Shown: positions 53,913 to 62,910 of the stretch, one piece after another
Layout of the letters: the number at the start of each line of letters is the position of its first letter
Numbering within the stretch: the first letter of the stretch is position 1
Assembly (NCBI GenBank): GCA_018823835.1
Contig: JAHJHT010000008.1
Coordinates: 248,001 to 312,000, forward strand
Direction: 5' to 3'
DNA length: 64,000 nucleotides
From: Alphaproteobacteria bacterium
GTDB lineage: Bacteria > Pseudomonadota > Alphaproteobacteria > Rhizobiales > Rhizobiaceae
Program-made: the position numbers and the translations under genes
The notes under the pieces: generated by a model
The model's database searches: none
What the model saw: the letters and a program-made list of their open reading frames with translations, nothing else
Told to the model about the DNA's origin: nothing

Positions 53913-54004
53913 GGTTTCCGAGGCGCGTCGCGGATTGCGATTTCGCGGTTCACAGGCCGTTGCCATCCAAGACGGGAACGACCCGCCGCATCCGGAGAAC
54001 GTGT

Positions 54005-55525
54005 TTGACCAGAATTCTACACATGCAGAAGGACGACCAGGTGGCGGTGGCCGTCGACGGCATCGGCGCGGGCGAACCGCTGCCCGGTTTTGGGTTTCCA
54101 GCCATCGAGCGCGTCCCCCCCGGCCACAAGGTCGCCGTGACGAAGATCGTCAAAGGTGACGAAGTTCGCCGACTCGGGCTGGTGATCGGCCGGGCGCAGG
54201 GCAACATCTTGCCCGGTCAGTGGGTACACGAGCACAATCTCGGTTATGAGCCATCGCATGCGGCGCGCGAAATCGGCACCCGCCTGCACAATACGCGCTT
54301 CGTCGAAGCAGCGGAGGTGCCGGTCTTCCAGGGCTATCGCCGCGCCGACGGAAAGGTCGGGACGCGCAATTTCATCGGCGTCATCGCTTCGGTGAACTGC
54401 TCCAGCCTGGTCACCCGAAAGATCGCGGACCATTTCGGCGCGCCGGGCGCGCTGGACGGCTTTGCAGGCGTCGACGGTGTCGTGGCACTGACCCATAAAT
54501 CCGGCTGCAGCGTTTCGGATGGATCGATCAGCATGGACATGCTGCGCCGTACGCTCGGTGGCTATGTCCGACACCCGAATTTCGCCGGCGTCCTCATCGT
54601 CGGGCTGGGGTGCGAGGACAACCAGATCGAGACCATGCTCGATGACCAGCAGCTTGTTCATGGCCCGATGCTGCGGACCCTTTCCATCCAGGAGACTGGC
54701 GGCACGAGCGCCTCCATTGCTGCCGGAATCAATGAAGTCGCGGAAATGATCGCGATCGCTGCGAAGGCCGAGCGGGGCCCCGTGCCCGCCTCCGAACTGG
54801 TGGTCGGCCTGCAATGCGGCGGATCGGACGGGCTTTCCGGCCTGACCGCCAATCCTGCGCTGGGTGCTGCCGTCGACCGTCTCGTCGCCTGCGGCGGCAC
54901 TGCGATCCTCTCGGAGACGCCGGAAATCCACGGCGCCGAGAACCTGTTGCTGGAGCGCGCCGTCAGCCGGGCGGTCGGTGAGCGGCTCATCGCCTTGCTC
55001 GACTGGTGGCAGGACTACACGCGCCGCGAACCGCACGGCTTTGACGGCAATGCCTCGCCGGGCAATCGCGAGGGCGGGCTGACAACCATCCTGGAAAAGT
55101 CGCTGGGGGCCGTCGCCAAGGGCGGCAGCACCAATCTGGTCGATGTCATCAACTATGCCGAACCGGTTTCGAGCAAGGGGCTCGTCTTCATGGATTCGCC
55201 CGGCTTCGATCCCGTCTCGGCGACGGGGCAGGTGGCTTCGGGTGCCAACCTGATCGCTTTCACCACCGGGCGCGGCTCCTGCTTCGGTTGTCGCCCGAGC
55301 CCGTCGATCAAGCTCGCCTCCAACACGCCGATCTACGAGCGCATGCGCGAGGACATGGATTTCAATTGCGGAACAGTGCTCGATGGCGAAGAGAGTCTGG
55401 AAGCGATGGGCGAGCGGATCTTCCAGCTCATGCTGGAGTCGGCTTCCGGAAAGGCGACGAAGAGCGAGTTGCTCGGCTACGGCGAGGATGAGTTCGCGCC
55501 GTGGCACACCAACGCCTGGCTGTAG
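54005..55525 (+). CDS. UxaA-family sugar-acid dehydratase (second copy)
   Basis: I start at the TTG at 54005 because GGAGA lies 6-7 bases upstream and the protein then begins TRILHMQKDDQVAVAV, the normal start of the SAF domain. This gives 506 residues. The SAF domain (about 5-95) includes PPGHKVAV and GQWVHEHNLG. The UxaA domain contains LQCGGSDGLSGLTANPALG, GGSTNLVDVINYAEP and FNCGTVLDG. It probably dehydrates a sugar acid to a 2-keto-3-deoxy acid for the DapA-like aldolases nearby. It is clearly diverged from the copy at 13697. Confidence 0.85.
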   Translation: MTRILHMQKDDQVAVAVDGIGAGEPLPGFGFPAIERVPPGHKVAVTKIVKGDEVRRLGLVIGRAQGNILPGQWVHEHNLGYEPSHAAREIGTRLHNTRFVEAAEVPVFQGYRRADGKVGTRNFIGVIASVNCSSLVTRKIADHFGAPGALDGFAGVDGVVALTHKSGCSVSDGSISMDMLRRTLGGYVRHPNFAGVLIVGLGCEDNQIETMLDDQQLVHGPMLRTLSIQETGGTSASIAAGINEVAEMIAIAAKAERGPVPASELVVGLQCGGSDGLSGLTANPALGAAVDRLVACGGTAILSETPEIHGAENLLLERAVSRAVGERLIALLDWWQDYTRREPHGFDGNASPGNREGGLTTILEKSLGAVAKGGSTNLVDVINYAEPVSSKGLVFMDSPGFDPVSATGQVASGANLIAFTTGRGSCFGCRPSPSIKLASNTPIYERMREDMDFNCGTVLDGEESLEAMGERIFQLMLESASGKATKSELLGYGEDEFAPWHTNAWL

Positions 55526-55598
55526 TCTTTGAGTGGGTGGGCAAAAGCCGGACAGTCCACCTACCGGCATCGTCAAGGAAACGTCTGAAAGGAAAGTA

Positions 55599-55799
55599 AT
55601 GCCAATCATTCGCGTGGAACTCTTGGCAGGCAGGTCGGTCGAGCAGAAGCGCGAATTCGCGCGGTCGGTCACCGAACTGGCTTCGGACATCCTGGGGTGC
55701 AGCCAGGCATCGGTGGCCGTCATCTTCGACGACGTGGCGCGGCATGACTGGGCCAATGGCGGTCATCTGGAATCCGACAAGGCTGCCGGCAAGACCTGA
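55599..55799 (+). CDS. 4-oxalocrotonate tautomerase-family protein
   Basis: The 66-residue protein begins MPIIRVELLAGRSVEQKREFA. The catalytic proline becomes residue 1 after removal of Met, and arginines follow at R5 and about R12 for substrate binding. GGAAAG precedes the ATG at 55599. Members are hexamers or dimers that isomerise enol and keto forms of 2-oxo acids. It follows the dehydratase by 73 bp, so it may speed tautomerisation of the enol made by dehydration. The C-terminus (ESDKAAGKT) is somewhat extended. Confidence 0.83.
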   Translation: MPIIRVELLAGRSVEQKREFARSVTELASDILGCSQASVAVIFDDVARHDWANGGHLESDKAAGKT

Positions 55800-55819
55800 C
55801 ACCTTCGGCAGGAAACGGA

Positions 55820-55851
55820 TGGCGATCGCCGGAATCGACCGGCAATCGCCA
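55820..55851. terminator. Stem-loop between convergent genes
   Basis: TGGCGATCGCCGG and CCGGCAATCGCCA pair over 13 positions with one C-A mismatch and a 6-base loop AATCGA. It lies just after the tautomerase stop and before the end of the convergent DapA-like gene. No T-run is present. Confidence 0.5.
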
Positions 55852-55858
55852 GGTCTGG

Positions 55859-56764
55859 TCAGCCGGTGGCGTTTCGAAACCGGGCGAGGTCCTTGACGGT
55901 CTTTTCGATCACCGCGCTGACGCGCGCCAGTTCCTCGCCTTCAAGTTCCAGCCTCGGCGCACGCACGCCGGCGGGAGCGCCATAGACGATGTTCTCGGCA
56001 AGCTTGATGTACTGGACCAGCTTCACGTCCGTATCGAGGTGAAAGGCCGGCGTCATCAGCCGGTAGAGCGGGCGGGCCGCATCGAATTTCCCGGCACGGC
56101 CGGCATTGAAGATCTCGACGCACTCCTTCGGCCAGGCGTTGGTCATTCCGGAGACCCAGCCGGTGACGCCGAGTGCCAGGCTTTCGAGGATCAGGTCGTC
56201 GACGCCGCAGAACACGGCAAAGCGATCGTCGAAAGCGTTGTAGAGATCGGTGACGCGCCGGATGTCGCCGGTCTCCTCCTTGATGCAGGTGATCGTGTCG
56301 ACGTCGCGCAGACCCTCGAGCGTTGGCACGTCGACGTCGACCTTGTAGGCGATCGGGTTGTTGTAGATCATGATCGGCAGGTCGCTGGCGGCGCCGAGCG
56401 CCTTGTACCATGCGATGGTTTCGCGCCGGTCGGTCTTGTAGGCGAGGCTCGGGAACGCCATCAGGCCCTTGATGCCGCGCTGCTGGCAGTTCTTGGCCAT
56501 GAAGGCCGCATCGGCGGTGGAGATCGCCGCCAGTCCTGAAAGCAGCGGCACGCGCCCGGCGACCGTGGCGACCGAAAGGTCCAGCACTTCGTCGCGCTCC
56601 TTCTGGCTCAGCGAGGCGTTCTCGCCGAGCATGGGAAGGACGATGAGACCCGAGACGCCGTTCTCGATCAACCGTTCGAGGCTATGCGCCATGGCATCCG
56701 GATCGAAGCTGCCGTCCGCCTTGAGTTTCGTGGTGACCGCTGGGAAGACGCCGCTCCAGGCCAT
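55859..56764 (-). CDS. Dihydrodipicolinate-synthase-family aldolase or dehydratase
   Basis: The 301-residue protein starts at the ATG at 56764 with GAGAGGA upstream. It is a class I TIM-barrel: GLIVLPMLGENASLSQKER (about 37-55), IYNNPIAYKVD near 134 with the catalytic tyrosine, and the Schiff-base lysine in TCIKEETGDIRR near 160. MLGEN replaces the GTTGE loop of true DapA, so it is unlikely to make dihydrodipicolinate. It probably cleaves or dehydrates a 2-keto acid sugar. It is 46 bp after the class II aldolase gene. Confidence 0.85.
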   Translation of the reverse strand: MAWSGVFPAVTTKLKADGSFDPDAMAHSLERLIENGVSGLIVLPMLGENASLSQKERDEVLDLSVATVAGRVPLLSGLAAISTADAAFMAKNCQQRGIKGLMAFPSLAYKTDRRETIAWYKALGAASDLPIMIYNNPIAYKVDVDVPTLEGLRDVDTITCIKEETGDIRRVTDLYNAFDDRFAVFCGVDDLILESLALGVTGWVSGMTNAWPKECVEIFNAGRAGKFDAARPLYRLMTPAFHLDTDVKLVQYIKLAENIVYGAPAGVRAPRLELEGEELARVSAVIEKTVKDLARFRNATG

Positions 56765-56810
56765 ATCGTATCCTCTCTTCGAATGCACGCCGCTCGCGGC
56801 GCATGGTCAT

Positions 56811-57572
56811 TTAGTTGCTGTAGTCCGGTTCGTCGCGATCCAGCTGGCGCTGGATGCTGGCGAGGTGGAGCCCGGCCGCCGCGGCAGCTTCGCCCATGAT
56901 CTGCTCGCCCGTTTTGCGGGCCAGTTCCCGGTCGATCGGCAGCAGAGGCTTGCCGGTCGACATGGCCAGAACCTGCACCTCGCAGGCACGCTCCAGATAA
57001 TAGAGATCGTCCCATGCCTCGGCGATGCTGCCGGCCAGGACCATGACGCCGTGGTTGCGCATGAAGACGATGTCGGCGTCACCGATGGCGCGGGCGATCC
57101 GCGCACCTTCGCTGTCGTCGAGCGCCAGGCCGTTGTAGTCCTTGTCCAAGGCCACTCGGCCAAAGAAGCGCGCCGCTGTCTGACCCGCATAGCTGAGCGG
57201 CTCCGCGTCGATCATGGCCAGCGCTGTCGCGTAAGGCATGTGCGTGTGGAAGGCGACGCGCGCATGAGGCTTCAACCTGTGAAGCTGGGCATGGATGTGG
57301 AAGGCCGTGGATTCCGGCACCCCGTCGCCCGCGACGACGTTGCCCTCGAAGTCACAGATGAGGAGGCTGGACGCCGTGACTTCGGAGAAGGCGTAGCCGA
57401 ACGGATTGACGAGGAAGAGTTCCGCATAGCCCGGCACGACCGCGGAAAAATGGTTGCAGATGCCTTCGTGCATGCCAAGCCGCGCCGCCATCCGGAAGCA
57501 GGCTGCGAGTTCACGGCGCGCCGCCCGAACTTCGGCCGTGTCGAGCTTCGGCGCATTGTCCGGCATCGTCAT
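56811..57572 (-). CDS. Class II aldolase/adducin-family protein
   Basis: The 253-residue protein has the zinc-binding pattern of fuculose-phosphate aldolase relatives: the ICNHFSAVVPG N-terminal loop, HTHMPYATAL near 109-118 and FMRNHGVMVLAG near 171-182. The phosphate-binding serines of true FucA/RhaD are not obvious, and many relatives act on unphosphorylated acids or as decarboxylases. It lies between two DapA-family genes on the same strand and is probably cotranscribed with them. Substrate unknown. Confidence 0.85.
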   Translation of the reverse strand: MTMPDNAPKLDTAEVRAARRELAACFRMAARLGMHEGICNHFSAVVPGYAELFLVNPFGYAFSEVTASSLLICDFEGNVVAGDGVPESTAFHIHAQLHRLKPHARVAFHTHMPYATALAMIDAEPLSYAGQTAARFFGRVALDKDYNGLALDDSEGARIARAIGDADIVFMRNHGVMVLAGSIAEAWDDLYYLERACEVQVLAMSTGKPLLPIDRELARKTGEQIMGEAAAAAGLHLASIQRQLDRDEPDYSN

Positions 57573-57607
57573 TGTCTCGTCTCCAGAATGGTGCGCGGGC
57601 GCCGCCG

Positions 57608-58600
57608 TCAGGCGATCCTGATCGGGGTGACGTTGCTGGTGGAGGCAGCATCGTCAGATGCATGCAGCAGATCGGCCACGGACGTGTCCCATTTGCGGAA
57701 GGCGCCTACTACCTGTGCCCGCTGTACCGCCGGAAGCTGGGCCATCGGTGGCATCAGGCGCAGCCAGTCGGGATCGCTCATCGTGTCCGCAATGATCGCT
57801 TTGGCTGATGGGATAAAGGGGTAGCGCGACAGCACCGCATCGACGCCGCGCAGGGATTCGACAAGCGGTCGGCCTTCGTAGCTGTTGGGGATGTCGACAA
57901 GCGTGCGCATGAAAGCCGGCATGATGTTGGCAAGTCCGCAGATCGTTCCGGCCAGCCCAAGCGGGTTCAGTTCGGGCAGGTCGACTTCGTTTCCGGTGTA
58001 GATCGACAGGTCGGCGAAGGAGAGAATGTACTGTCTGGTCAGGCCGGGATCGCCGCCGCTGTCCTTCAGGCCGGTGATGATGCCGGGATACTTCTCGACC
58101 AGCCGGCGCAGCACGCGCAGCGATATCGTGACGCCGGAAATATCGGGGAAATTGTAGACGAAGAGGCGCAGATCGTTGCGCCCGGTTCGTTCGATGACCT
58201 GCCGGTAGTACTCGAAGACGCCGTCATCGGTTATGCCGCCGCGGTACATGCAGGGCGTCATCAGAAGGCACCCGTGGACGCCGTGACCGGTCGCGTGGCG
58301 CGCCAGCGTCACCACATCTTCGAAAGCAAGCGCGCCGACCGAAACCGTGATGCGTTGCGGCTCGATTCCCGCCGAAATCAGCGCATCGAGCATCGCCATC
58401 CGGTCGCGTACGCAGAACTCTGGGCCTTCGCCGGTCGTGCCGAAGATCGTAATTCCGTCGATGCCCTGGTCGAACAAATGGCGCGCAAACGCGATCAGAC
58501 GTTCCGAATCCGGGCGCAGATTGGCTGTGACGGGCGTTGCGATGGCCGTCGAAAGGTATCCAGATCGTGGCGGAAGTGACATCGCGCGGACAGGGCTCAT
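57608..58600 (-). CDS. Dihydrodipicolinate-synthase-family protein (second)
   Basis: I start at the ATG at 58600, which gives 330 residues; a downstream ATG at 58582 is an alternative. The barrel shows ITIFGTTGEGPEF (canonical GTTGE loop), FVYNFPDISGV with the catalytic tyrosine and the Schiff-base lysine in ITGLKDSGGD near 185. It resembles 2-keto-3-deoxy sugar-acid aldolases and KDG-type enzymes. It differs clearly from the gene ending at 55859, so the cluster has two enzymes of this fold. It leads the minus-strand set of three genes. Confidence 0.85.
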   Translation of the reverse strand: MSPVRAMSLPPRSGYLSTAIATPVTANLRPDSERLIAFARHLFDQGIDGITIFGTTGEGPEFCVRDRMAMLDALISAGIEPQRITVSVGALAFEDVVTLARHATGHGVHGCLLMTPCMYRGGITDDGVFEYYRQVIERTGRNDLRLFVYNFPDISGVTISLRVLRRLVEKYPGIITGLKDSGGDPGLTRQYILSFADLSIYTGNEVDLPELNPLGLAGTICGLANIMPAFMRTLVDIPNSYEGRPLVESLRGVDAVLSRYPFIPSAKAIIADTMSDPDWLRLMPPMAQLPAVQRAQVVGAFRKWDTSVADLLHASDDAASTSNVTPIRIA

Positions 58601-58644
58601 GCATTTGCTGTGATGGGGGGACGTCACAGGATTAATCAATGATT

Positions 58645-58667
58645 GTCAACATTCTTCTTGACGGTAC
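58645..58667 (+). promoter_or_regulatory. Shared control motif, copy 2 (upstream of the aldehyde dehydrogenase gene)
   Basis: GTCAACATTCTTCTTGAC contains the inverted arms GTCAA and TTGAC with an 8-base spacer, and continues GGTAC. It matches copy 1 at 53891. TTGACG at 58658 with AATTGT 17 bases later could be a promoter. It lies between divergent genes starting at 58600 (minus) and 58841 (plus). Confidence 0.45.
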
Positions 58668-58840
58668 CAGGCCTGCGGTCAATTGTACCCCTGCACGAGT
58701 CACGGCACGGGGCGGCAGATGCCTGCGTCGGAGAGTTGACGTGCCGGTGCATCACGATGGCGCGAAGCCGCGCTTCCATCATACGGGGTCGCCCGCCCGC
58801 CCATGCCGCCCGGGTTACAGGAGTTTTCGCTTTGCAGGCC

Positions 58841-60301
58841 ATGAAGGAACTCGTCAAAGGTTCTGACCGCTACCGTCATTTCATCGACGGTGAATGGGTC
58901 GACTCCACCGTCAAGGAATGGATCGAGGTCGAGAATCCGGCAACGGAGGAGATCATCGCTTCGGTGCCGCGCGGCAGCGATGCCGATGCTGATCGTGCGC
59001 TGTCCGCGGCTTGGCGGGCACAGCCGGCTTGGGAAGCGCTGCCTCCGATCGAGCGCGCCGAACTGCTCAAGCGCCTGGCCCGGCTGATCCTGCAGAATCG
59101 CGAGCGGCTGGCCCAGGTCGTCATTTCGGAGCAGGGCAAACCGCTTGCCGAAGCGCGCGGCGAGATCGAGGGCGCTGCCCTCTACCTCACCTTCGCCGCC
59201 GAGGAGGCGCGCCGCGTCACCGGCGATATCGTTCCCTCGGACAATCCAAACGAGCAGATCTGGATCCAGAAAGTCGCGCACGGCGTCGTCGTCGCGCTGA
59301 CGGCCTGGAACTATCCGGCCGCCCTGATGTGCCGCAAGATCGGCCCCGCGCTGCTGGCCGGCAACACGGTGGTGGTCAAGCCGCATGAAGGCACGCCGCT
59401 TTCGAGCTTCGAGATCGCGCAGCTTGCCCTGGAAGCGGGTTTCCCTGCCGGCGTAGTCAACGTCGTCTCGGGCACGGGCGAAGGCCTCGGCCAGGCGCTG
59501 GTGACGCACCCCTATACGCGCCTCGTGACGCTGACCGGCAGCGTGCGGGCCGGCAAGGCGATCTTCCGCGCCGCGGCGGACGATCTCAAGGTGCTGCGGC
59601 TCGAACTGGGCGGCAAGGCCCCGTTCGTCGTCGCCGAAGATGCCGATATCGCCTCGGCGGTCCACGCAGCGGTGGTGTCGCGCTTCGAGAATTGCGGCCA
59701 GATCTGCATCTGCAACGAGCGCATGTATGTGCATGAAAAGATCGCCGACGAGTTCACCGAGCGGTTCGTCACGGCGGTGAAGGCGCTCAAGGTCGGGGAT
59801 CCGCGCCAGCTGGTGGATGTCGGCCCGAAGTTCAGTGGCAACGAACTGAACAAGGTCGAGGCCATGGTCACCACCGCCGTCGGCGCCGGCGCCGAGATTC
59901 TCACCGGTGGCAAGCGGATGACCAGCGGCGACTTCGCGAAAGGTCACTGGTTCCAGCCGACGGTCATGAGCGTCAACGACAATGCCATGGAGATCATGCA
60001 GAACGAGGTCTTCGGCCCGGTCGTGCCGATCATGCGCGTCGGCGATTTCGACGAGGCGATGCGCCTGGCCAATGAGAGCCGATACGGCCTGTCGGCCTAT
60101 GTCTTCACCAAGGACATGAGGCGCATCATGCGCCTGACGCGCGAGCTGAAATTCGGCGAGATCTACGTGAACAAGCCGGGCGGCGACGTGGTTCAGGCCC
60201 ACCATGCCGGCATGCGCGACAGCGGCATCGGCGGGGAAGACGGCAAGTACGGGCTTGAGGGCTACTTCCAGAAGAAGACGATGTATCTCAACTTCAACTA
60301 G
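58841..60301 (+). CDS. AldA-like lactaldehyde/glycolaldehyde dehydrogenase
   Basis: From the ATG at 58841 the protein has 486 residues; a TTG at 58832 has a better-placed AGGAG (58819-58823) and may be the true start. It shows the aldehyde dehydrogenase features: VALTAWNYPAALMCRKIGPAL, the catalytic glutamate in LELGGKAP near 260, the cysteine in NCGQICICNE near 294, and EVFGPVVP. The overall pattern is close to E. coli AldA. It probably oxidises the aldehyde left when a DapA-like aldolase splits a keto-deoxy acid. It is divergent from the DapA-like gene. Confidence 0.85.
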   Translation: MKELVKGSDRYRHFIDGEWVDSTVKEWIEVENPATEEIIASVPRGSDADADRALSAAWRAQPAWEALPPIERAELLKRLARLILQNRERLAQVVISEQGKPLAEARGEIEGAALYLTFAAEEARRVTGDIVPSDNPNEQIWIQKVAHGVVVALTAWNYPAALMCRKIGPALLAGNTVVVKPHEGTPLSSFEIAQLALEAGFPAGVVNVVSGTGEGLGQALVTHPYTRLVTLTGSVRAGKAIFRAAADDLKVLRLELGGKAPFVVAEDADIASAVHAAVVSRFENCGQICICNERMYVHEKIADEFTERFVTAVKALKVGDPRQLVDVGPKFSGNELNKVEAMVTTAVGAGAEILTGGKRMTSGDFAKGHWFQPTVMSVNDNAMEIMQNEVFGPVVPIMRVGDFDEAMRLANESRYGLSAYVFTKDMRRIMRLTRELKFGEIYVNKPGGDVVQAHHAGMRDSGIGGEDGKYGLEGYFQKKTMYLNFN

Positions 60302-60343
60302 GCGAAGAAGCTTGGTGCAGGCGTCGACGGGCCGGCGACGGCG

Positions 60344-61129
60344 TCAATCCGGCTGCGATGCATAGGATGTGTAGGCAGAGCGGGCGAGCCAGCCGCAATC
60401 CACCGGCAGCACCACGCCGGTAATCGCCGACGCGGCGTCCGAGCACAGGAAGAAGATCGCCTCGGCCACATCGGCCGGCTGAACCAGCCGCTTGATCGCC
60501 GACTTGTCGAGAATGGCCTGGGGGTCGCGCTGACCGGCGTCGATCCGCGCCTGCATGGCGGGCGTCAGCGTATAGCCTGGTGCGACGGCGTTCACCCGGA
60601 CGCCGGAGGCGCCGAACTCGGCTGCCATGGTCTCCGTCATCGACTTCAGCGCCACCTTTGCCGGCGCGTAGGCCGGCTGGGGCGAGGCGCGATAGGTGGT
60701 CAGCGAGCACATGTTGATGATGCTGCCCGTACCGGCTTTCGTCATTCGGCGGCCGAAGGCCTGGTTGATCAGCAGCGTACCGCGGACATTGACCGTCCAC
60801 ACCGCATCGAATTCCTCGACCGGCATGTCGTTGAACCGGATGCCGTTCTGCAGGATGCCGCCCGAATTCACGACGACGTCGACCCGGCCGTGCCTGTCAT
60901 AGGTGCCGGCTGCGAAGTCGGTGACGCTTGCAGCATCGGCGAGGTCGAGCGGCAGCACGGTGACCGAGGTTGCACCGGCTGCCCGCGCAGGCTCGGCCAC
61001 GGTTGCAGCGCGATCGGCGTTGATGTCGCCGATGACGATATTCCAGCCGGCATCGGCGAAGCGCATGACGGTTGCCTCGCCGATGCCGCTGGCGCCGCCG
61101 GTGACCACTGCTGTCTTGCCGCCGCTCAT
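60344..61129 (-). CDS. SDR-family oxidoreductase
   Basis: The 261-residue classical SDR has GGASGIGEATVMRF (about 11-24), an aspartate after strand 2 (GDIN, suggesting NAD+), NSGGILQNG in place of the usual NNAG, the serine region MCSLTTY and YAPAK (Tyr/Lys) near 154-158. It is next to the hydantoinase genes on the same strand, 2 bp after the hydantoinase B stop. The replaced NNAG motif is mildly unusual. It likely oxidises a sugar or hydroxy acid. Confidence 0.84.
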   Translation of the reverse strand: MSGGKTAVVTGGASGIGEATVMRFADAGWNIVIGDINADRAATVAEPARAAGATSVTVLPLDLADAASVTDFAAGTYDRHGRVDVVVNSGGILQNGIRFNDMPVEEFDAVWTVNVRGTLLINQAFGRRMTKAGTGSIINMCSLTTYRASPQPAYAPAKVALKSMTETMAAEFGASGVRVNAVAPGYTLTPAMQARIDAGQRDPQAILDKSAIKRLVQPADVAEAIFFLCSDAASAITGVVLPVDCGWLARSAYTSYASQPD

Positions 61130-61131
61130 GT

Positions 61132-62910
61132 TCAGATCTCCCTGCCTGCCTCGCGCCCGGCGCCAAGCCGTTCGCGTTCCGCTTCGGTCGCCGCATGGTC
61201 GATGGAACCGTCGGCCGCAAAGCAGACCGCGTGATATCGGGCCGCGTATTGCGGCGTGATCTTTTCCTCGGCGAGGTCGCTGGCGATTGCGGCGAGCGCC
61301 CGCTCGAGCGGATTTCCATTGCCGCCGCCGCCTGCCTGTTCGTGACGGATCACCGTGTCCCTGTCGACGACGCGTGTCAGCTTGCCGGGAAGCGGGGCGT
61401 TCTCGCCGTCGGGGTTCAGGATGTTGCGCGACAGGCTGCCGGGCAGGCCGCCTGCCAGCCCATAGGGGGGCGTTGCGGTACGGTCGGCGCGGACCTGCAG
61501 CATCGTGTCGTCGACCAGCACGCGGTAGGTCCTCGTCAGTCCGAGACCGCCGCGGAAACGACCGGCGCCGCAGGAGTCCGGACGCAGCGAATATTCTTCC
61601 ATGCGCAGCGGATAGCGCCGCTCCAGCGTCTCGACCGGCAGGTTCGACATGTTCTGCGCCGGATTGGTGATCGCGTCGATACCGTCCTTGTCTGCGCGGC
61701 CACCCCAGGCGCCGTTGATCATGTCGACCAGCACGAAAGGCTCGCCGGTCTGCTTGTCGTAGCCGCCCATGGCCACCACCGTGTTGCCGCCTTCGCCGGC
61801 CGCCATCAGGCGGGCAGGGGCGATCTTCGACAGCGCCCCGAGCACGGTGTCGACGACCCGGTAGCCGGTCAGCGCGCGCGCCGCGACGGGGGCCGGCATG
61901 TCGGGCTTGAGGATCGAATGGTCGGGCGCTTTCACCGTGATGGCGCGGTAGACGCCGGCATTGTTCGGCACGTCGCGCTCCAGCGCGCAGCGCACCGCCA
62001 GGTAGGCCGAGGACTTGGTGAAGGAGAATGTCGCGTTGATGGCGCCGCGAACCTGGGGCGAGGAACCCGCGAAGTCGATCTCCAAGGCATCACCCTTCAC
62101 CGTGACGGCGCAGCGGATCGGGATCGGGTCCGGCGTGAAGCCGTCGCCGTCGATTGTGTCCTCGAATGTGTAGGTGCCGTCCGGCCAGGAGGCGATGGAC
62201 TTGCGGGTCAGCACCTCGCCGTAGTCGAGCAGCGCATCGAAATAGTCGCGAAGCTCGGCCTCGCCATAGCGTTCGATCAGCCGGATCAGCTCCCGCTCGC
62301 CGGTGCGGCAAGTGGCATACTGGGCATCCAGGTCGCCGAGCACCAGCGCGGGCAGGCGCACATTTGCGCGCAGAATGGCAAGCAGCGTCTCGTTTGGCGT
62401 GCCGGCATCAAACAGCCGCATCGGCGGGATACGCAGGCCTTCCTGGAAAATCTCCGTGGAATCGGCGGCGTTGGAGCCCGGCACGCGGCCGCCCATGTCG
62501 CAATGATGGGCAACGACAACCGCGTAGCCCTGCAGCCGCGCCTCAAAGAAGACCGGCTTGACCATGAAGATGTCGGGCAGGTGCATGCCGCCGGCATAGG
62601 GGTCGTTGAGAACGTAGACATCGCCCTCGCGCGCGCTTTCCGCGAAGCGCTCGACGATGACCTCCATGGCATCCGGCACGGCGCCGAGATGCAGCGCCAC
62701 CGTCTTGGCTTGGCTGAGGATTTGCCCCTTGCTGTCGCAAAGCGTGGCCGAATAGTCGAGCACGTCGCGCACGATGGGTGAGCGGGCGGTGCGCATCACC
62801 GTGCCGGCCATCTCGTCGACGATGGCGTCGAGCGCAGATTTGATGACGGCAAAGCTCACCGGATCGGGCGTGAAGGCCTTGGTAGCCGACGGGCGCGGGG
62901 CATCAGTCAC
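61132..62910 (-). CDS. Hydantoinase B/oxoprolinase-family protein
   Basis: The 592-residue protein matches HyuB (PF02538): DPVSFAVIKSALDAIVDEM at the start, VLNDPYAGGMHLPDI (about 99-113) and HHCDMGGRVPGSNAADSTEIFQEGLRIPP (about 134-162), and late GGYDKQTGEPFV and GAGRFRGGLGLTR. It works with a HyuA subunit in ATP-dependent opening of hydantoins, oxoproline-like rings or, in relatives, acetophenone or acetone carboxylation. Its start overlaps the hyuA end by 8 bp. The substrate is unknown. Confidence 0.9.
   Translation of the reverse strand: MTDAPRPSATKAFTPDPVSFAVIKSALDAIVDEMAGTVMRTARSPIVRDVLDYSATLCDSKGQILSQAKTVALHLGAVPDAMEVIVERFAESAREGDVYVLNDPYAGGMHLPDIFMVKPVFFEARLQGYAVVVAHHCDMGGRVPGSNAADSTEIFQEGLRIPPMRLFDAGTPNETLLAILRANVRLPALVLGDLDAQYATCRTGERELIRLIERYGEAELRDYFDALLDYGEVLTRKSIASWPDGTYTFEDTIDGDGFTPDPIPIRCAVTVKGDALEIDFAGSSPQVRGAINATFSFTKSSAYLAVRCALERDVPNNAGVYRAITVKAPDHSILKPDMPAPVAARALTGYRVVDTVLGALSKIAPARLMAAGEGGNTVVAMGGYDKQTGEPFVLVDMINGAWGGRADKDGIDAITNPAQNMSNLPVETLERRYPLRMEEYSLRPDSCGAGRFRGGLGLTRTYRVLVDDTMLQVRADRTATPPYGLAGGLPGSLSRNILNPDGENAPLPGKLTRVVDRDTVIRHEQAGGGGNGNPLERALAAIASDLAEEKITPQYAARYHAVCFAADGSIDHAATEAERERLGAGREAGREI

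Noticed and set aside
54017..55756. Minus-strand open frame of 579 codons opposite the second UxaA gene
   Set aside because: The plus strand has an intact UxaA protein with conserved motifs, so this is an antisense shadow.
58700..60205. Minus-strand open frame of 501 codons opposite the aldehyde dehydrogenase
   Set aside because: The dehydrogenase has all catalytic residues on the plus strand; this frame has none.
61195..62781. Plus-strand open frame of 528 codons opposite hydantoinase B
   Set aside because: The minus strand encodes full HyuB motifs; the plus-strand translation has no family features.
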